This document shows, one piece after another, positions 4,537 to 7,590 of a DNA stretch of 7,590 nt. Under the pieces are notes generated by a model, which was not told the origin of the DNA, made no database searches, and saw only the letters and a program-made list of their open reading frames with translations. The stretch covers positions 1 to 7,590 of the forward strand of contig USGM01000131.1 in NCBI GenBank assembly GCA_900554205.1, read 5' to 3'. This DNA is from an uncultured Lachnospiraceae bacterium (lineage in GTDB: Bacteria; Bacillota; Clostridia; Lachnospirales; Lachnospiraceae). A program made the position numbers and the translations under genes. Each line of letters opens with the position of its first letter. The stretch's first letter is position 1.

Positions 4537-5481
4537 ATGGAGTTTAATCATTATTCCGTTTTGCTTGCGGAGACCATTGAACAACTTCATATTAAGCCGG
4601 ACGGAATCTACGTCGACGGCACGTTGGGCGGCGGCGGACATGCATGGCAGGTGTGCAGCAGACTTACCACGGGTCATTTCTATGGAATCGATCAGGACGA
4701 CGCGGCAATCGCGGCTGCGGGTGAGCGGCTTGCTCCTTTTGGGGATAAGGTGACGATTCTGAGAAACAATTACTGCAATATGCGCACGGCGCTTGCGGCA
4801 GAGGGCGTGACAGGAGTGGATGGGATCGTGCTCGATCTTGGTGTTTCCTCCTATCAGCTTGACACGGAGGAGAGAGGTTTTTCTTACCGCTACGATGCAC
4901 CTCTTGACATGCGCATGGACAGACGGCAGACATTGACGGCGAGAGACATTGTAAACAACTATTCCGAGAACGATCTCTACCGCATTATAAGGGACTACGG
5001 AGAAGACAAATTCGCAAAGAATATTGCAAAACACATTGTGGTGAACAGGGCGGACAAGCCCATAGAGACTACTTATGAACTGAACGATATTATCAAGGCT
5101 GCGATACCGGCGAAGATGCGGCAGAACGGACATCCCTCCAAGCAGACCTTTCAGGCGATCCGGATCGAGTGCAACAGGGAGCTGGAGGTGCTGAAGGACT
5201 CATTGGATGATTTCATCGATCTGCTGAATCCGGGTGGAAGACTCTGTGTCATTACCTTTCACTCGCTGGAAGACCGTATCGTGAAGACTATATTCAGAAA
5301 AAACGAAAACCCCTGTACCTGCCCGCCGGAATTCCCGGTGTGTGTATGCGGAAAGGTTTCCAAAGGACAGGTGGTGACAAGAAAGGCAATTCTCCCCTCG
5401 GCGCAGGAGCTTGCCGAGAACAGCCGCTCCAAAAGCGCAAAGCTGAGAGTGTTCGAGAAGGCAATGGGAGAAGCCGACTGA
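4537..5481 (+). CDS. rsmH: 16S rRNA (cytosine1402-N4)-methyltransferase RsmH
   Basis: A cytoplasmic S-adenosylmethionine-dependent enzyme of 314 aa, formerly called MraW, that methylates N4 of C1402 in 16S rRNA, a residue near the ribosomal P site. Motifs in order: YVDGTLGGGGHA (25-36, SAM-binding motif I), YGIDQD (49-54), LDLGVSS (98-104) with ERGFSYRYDAPLDMRMD (111-127), a helical insertion domain, FQAIRIECNREL, then GGRLCVITFHSLEDRIVK, and a terminal KSAKLRVFEK. A short Cys cluster, C260-x-C262 and C269-x-C271, precedes the C-terminus, as in other clostridial versions; metal binding is possible but unproven. ATG 4537 has GGAG (4528-4531) 5 nt upstream. It is second in the dcw operon and is followed by a 100-nt structured spacer before the FtsL-like gene. 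Confidence 0.97.
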   Translation: MEFNHYSVLLAETIEQLHIKPDGIYVDGTLGGGGHAWQVCSRLTTGHFYGIDQDDAAIAAAGERLAPFGDKVTILRNNYCNMRTALAAEGVTGVDGIVLDLGVSSYQLDTEERGFSYRYDAPLDMRMDRRQTLTARDIVNNYSENDLYRIIRDYGEDKFAKNIAKHIVVNRADKPIETTYELNDIIKAAIPAKMRQNGHPSKQTFQAIRIECNRELEVLKDSLDDFIDLLNPGGRLCVITFHSLEDRIVKTIFRKNENPCTCPPEFPVCVCGKVSKGQVVTRKAILPSAQELAENSRSKSAKLRVFEKAMGEAD

Positions 5482-5486
5482 AAATA

Positions 5487-5510
5487 GTGTGAAGCAGGAA
5501 GGCTTCGCAC
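5487..5510 (+). other. Hairpin in the rsmH-ftsL spacer
   Basis: GTGTGAAGC (5487-5495) pairs with GCTTCGCAC (5502-5510) as nine pairs with one T-G, around a 6-nt loop. No T-run follows, so it is not an intrinsic terminator. It covers a GTG (5489) that could be mistaken for the start of the next gene and has no ribosome binding site. It may tune mRNA stability or processing between rsmH and the FtsL-like gene. A second short inverted repeat, AGCC/GGCT, lies at 5549-5559. Confidence 0.4.
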
Positions 5511-5581
5511 GCAAATTTGTACCTGCGCAAGGAACTGAAGTACCTGAAAGCCGCAGGCTACTGAAAGGCATGGAAAGTGTT

Positions 5582-6085
5582 ATGAGCCAGAATAGAAGGA
5601 ACTACAGACAGGCTACATATGAGAAGAATAGAAGCGCGAACACCGGAAGGAACCGTGACGTTTACGTTTATGGGAATACTGTACGCAAAATTGACGTGGA
5701 AAGAGAGTGGGAGACCGCTCCGCAGAGGCAGGTTCAGCCCTCTGTCAGGAAAAACCGTGACAAGGCGCGCCACATGAGCGCCGGTTATGTGATCTTTCTG
5801 GCAGTCGCAATGTGCGCGGCCGCACTGATACTGGTGAACTATATCCAGCTGCAGGCAGAGCTGACGAACCGCACGAGAAGCGTTGCAAGCAAGCAGAGCG
5901 AACTGAATGACCTGAAGGTGGCAAACGACGAGGAGTACAACAGGATTCTGAGCAGCATTGACCTCGAGGAGATCAAGCGCATTGCGATCGGAGAGCTGGG
6001 GATGACCTATGCCCAGGAGGGACAGATCGTGCTCTACAGCAATGAGGGAAGCGATTATATGCGCAAGGTTCCGGAGTCAAATTAG
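5582..6085 (+). CDS. ftsL: FtsL-like divisome protein
   Basis: A bitopic membrane protein of 167 aa. A long, basic cytoplasmic N-terminus rich in Arg, Asn and Tyr (1-66, including DVYVYGNTVRKIDVERE) precedes one membrane segment (about 67-88) and an extracytoplasmic helix (about 89-125) with leucines spaced as in a short coiled coil. The C-terminal part (EIKRIAIGELGMTYAQEGQIVLY) has the pattern typical of FtsL/DivIC-type proteins. FtsL-type proteins bridge the divisome to the septal transpeptidase and are poorly conserved, so the name rests largely on location between rsmH and the penicillin-binding protein plus topology. ATG 5582 is preferred (GGAAAG at 5572-5577, 4 nt away); ATG 5570 is possible, while GTG 5489 would add 31 residues with no ribosome binding site and start inside a hairpin. 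Confidence 0.8.
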   Translation: MSQNRRNYRQATYEKNRSANTGRNRDVYVYGNTVRKIDVEREWETAPQRQVQPSVRKNRDKARHMSAGYVIFLAVAMCAAALILVNYIQLQAELTNRTRSVASKQSELNDLKVANDEEYNRILSSIDLEEIKRIAIGELGMTYAQEGQIVLYSNEGSDYMRKVPESN

Positions 6086-6101
6086 CAGAGGTGAATTGCG
6101 A

Positions 6102-7590
6102 GTGGACAAGAAAAGGAATAAGTTTTCCATAAAAATGCAGAAGAAGCTGGTGGTACTGTTTGGATTGGTACTGCTGGCTTTTACAGGATTAAGCATCAGA
6201 CTGATCTGGCTGACAAGGGAGAACGGAACCCGTTACCAGAAGCAGGTGCTCGCCCAGCAGCAGTATGATTCCATCACCCTGCCCTACCGGCGGGGGGACA
6301 TCGTTGACGCGAAGGGAACAAAGCTTGCGACAAGTGAGAAGGTGTACAATCTTGTCATAGATGCGAAGGTCATGAATACGGAGCTGAACGGAAAGACCCC
6401 TTATCTTGAGCCGACGCTGGAGGCGCTCGGACAGTATTTCGACCTCGACATGACGGCAATCCGGGAATATGTGGCTACCCACAAGGAGGCATCGTGGTAT
6501 GTTCCGCTGAAACGGCTGACCTACGATGAGATCAGCGGCTTCCAACAGGCGAAAAGCGATAATTCCAATATTAAGGGCGTCTGGTTCGAGGAGGAGTACA
6601 AGAGGGTCTACCCCTACGGTTCGCTTGCGGCGGACACGATCGGCTTTACGAGCACGGACAATCAGGGAAGTTATGGACTTGAGGAGTATTACAACAGCGT
6701 CCTGAACGGGATCAACGGAAGAGAGTACGGCTACCTGAACGATGACCTGAATCTGGAGCGCACCGTGAAGGCGGCGGTTGACGGCAGCAGCGTTCACAGC
6801 ACGATAGATGCCAATGTGCAGATGATCGTGGAAAAGTATCTGGCAAAGTTCATGGAGGAATTTAAGGACAACTATAAGCCGGGAAACGGCGCGGAGAATG
6901 TGGGCTGTATCATCCAGTGGGTCAATACGGGAGAAATCCTTGCCATGGCGAGCGTCCCGACCTACGATCTGAACAACGTCAGAGATCCGCAGGCACTGCT
7001 CGGCTCGATGATGGTCGAGAAGGTGGATACCGCCAACGGCTACTATGAAATCAAGAAGAACGGAACGGTCATCGACCAGACGGTTCTGGATGCCATGAGT
7101 GAGGACGATTTGTACCTCAACCTGAATAACCTCTGGAAGAATTATTGTATCACGGGAACCTATGAGCCGGGTTCCGTCGCAAAGCCGTTCACGGTTGCAA
7201 TGGCACTGGAAAAGGGTGACATCACACCGAACTCCACCTTTGAGTGCAGCGGCTACATGGAGATCGGCGGCTATAAGATCCGCTGCCATAACGGCGCGGA
7301 GGGAACGATGACGCTGGAAAAGGCGGTCGCAAAATCCTGCAATGTGACGATGATGAAGATCGCACAGCTTGTCGGGGCCGACGATTTCTGCGAATATCAG
7401 AGAGTGTTTAACTTCGGACTGAAGACAAACGTTGACCTTGCGGGCGAGGCGAGAACGGCGAGTCTGGTCTATTCGGCAGACCAGATGGGCCCCACCGACC
7501 TTGCGACAAACAGCTTCGGTCAGAACTTTAATGTTACGATGATACAGATGATTACAGCGTTCAGCTCCCTGATCAACGGCGGTTATTACT
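6102..7590 (+). CDS. ftsI: Class B penicillin-binding protein (FtsI/SpoVD type), truncated by window end
   Basis: The first 496 residues of a D,D-transpeptidase that cross-links peptidoglycan, probably at the septum. A basic cytoplasmic start (1-15) leads to one membrane anchor (about 16-37), then the dimerisation or pedestal domain beginning with LPYRRGDIVDAKG (60-72), and the transpeptidase domain from about 245. The active-site motif is PGSVAKP with nucleophile Ser358 and Lys361; the second motif is SCN (412-414). The third motif (KTG) and any PASTA domains lie beyond base 7590, so FtsI cannot be separated from sporulation SpoVD. GTG 6102 is the start because AGAGGTGA (6087-6094) lies 7 nt upstream; the upstream gene ends 16 nt before it. 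A long insertion (about 301-345, Asn/Asp/Lys-rich) between ASVPTYDLN and the Ser motif is common in clostridial homologues. Confidence 0.93.
   Translation, partial: MDKKRNKFSIKMQKKLVVLFGLVLLAFTGLSIRLIWLTRENGTRYQKQVLAQQQYDSITLPYRRGDIVDAKGTKLATSEKVYNLVIDAKVMNTELNGKTPYLEPTLEALGQYFDLDMTAIREYVATHKEASWYVPLKRLTYDEISGFQQAKSDNSNIKGVWFEEEYKRVYPYGSLAADTIGFTSTDNQGSYGLEEYYNSVLNGINGREYGYLNDDLNLERTVKAAVDGSSVHSTIDANVQMIVEKYLAKFMEEFKDNYKPGNGAENVGCIIQWVNTGEILAMASVPTYDLNNVRDPQALLGSMMVEKVDTANGYYEIKKNGTVIDQTVLDAMSEDDLYLNLNNLWKNYCITGTYEPGSVAKPFTVAMALEKGDITPNSTFECSGYMEIGGYKIRCHNGAEGTMTLEKAVAKSCNVTMMKIAQLVGADDFCEYQRVFNFGLKTNVDLAGEARTASLVYSADQMGPTDLATNSFGQNFNVTMIQMITAFSSLINGGYY

Noticed and set aside
5489..5581. GTG 5489 as the start of the FtsL-like protein
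   Set aside because: No ribosome binding site lies at a usable distance, the codon is inside a stable hairpin, and ATG 5582 gives a more typical N-terminus.
6189..7289. A 366-codon open frame on the - strand inside the penicillin-binding protein gene
   Set aside because: It is antisense to a gene with clear catalytic motifs, its composition (His-, Arg- and Val-rich) is typical of a shadow frame in GC-rich DNA, and it has no recognisable domain.
1..7590. CRISPR array, tRNA, rRNA or intact insertion sequence
   Set aside because: No regularly spaced repeats, no cloverleaf-like sequence and no transposase with terminal inverted repeats were found on either strand by eye.

Overview
The window looks like a clostridial (Firmicutes) chromosome, most probably a Lachnospiraceae member. 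This rests on the gene order ychF-lgt-mraZ-rsmH-ftsL-penicillin-binding protein, the AGGAGG-type ribosome binding sites, the clostridial style of the proteins (for example the Cys-rich tail of RsmH), and a GC-rich core interrupted by an AT-rich insert. The genus cannot be named from the sequence alone.

Layout. Bases 2-88 hold the last codons of an unrecognised GC-rich gene, followed by a hairpin. Bases ~117-1600 are AT-rich and accessory in character: an unrecognised coding fragment (190-375), what looks like the last codons of a type I restriction specificity subunit HsdS (447-518), a two-gene operon with overlapping stop and start codons (552-1474) encoding a DUF3990-type, ADP-ribosyltransferase-like protein and a DUF3791-like partner, and a 22-codon truncated ORF (1520-1588) that resembles the beginning of a recombinase and has a hairpin over its ribosome binding site. 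I read this as a decayed restriction/recombinase locus that now carries a toxin-antitoxin-like pair.

From ~1600 the core resumes. An extended -10 promoter and a structured leader precede ychF (ribosome-associated ATPase). lgt (prolipoprotein diacylglyceryl transferase) follows 15 nt later, and a two-part hairpin and a strong intrinsic terminator end that operon. A new promoter (3931-3959) then opens the division and cell-wall (dcw) cluster. It is followed by helically phased TGGGA/TCCCA elements that look like the MraZ operator, then mraZ, rsmH (16S rRNA C1402 N4-methyltransferase), an FtsL-like divisome protein, and a class B penicillin-binding protein cut by the window end before its KTG motif.

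How the parts work together: MraZ probably autoregulates the dcw operon; the FtsL-like protein and the transpeptidase belong to septal peptidoglycan synthesis; Lgt serves lipoprotein maturation at the same membrane. The most interesting non-core material is the DUF3990/DUF3791 pair with its promoter and a perfect palindrome, plus the recombinase and HsdS-like remnants around it. The mraZ operator layout and several leader or spacer hairpins are secondary points of interest.
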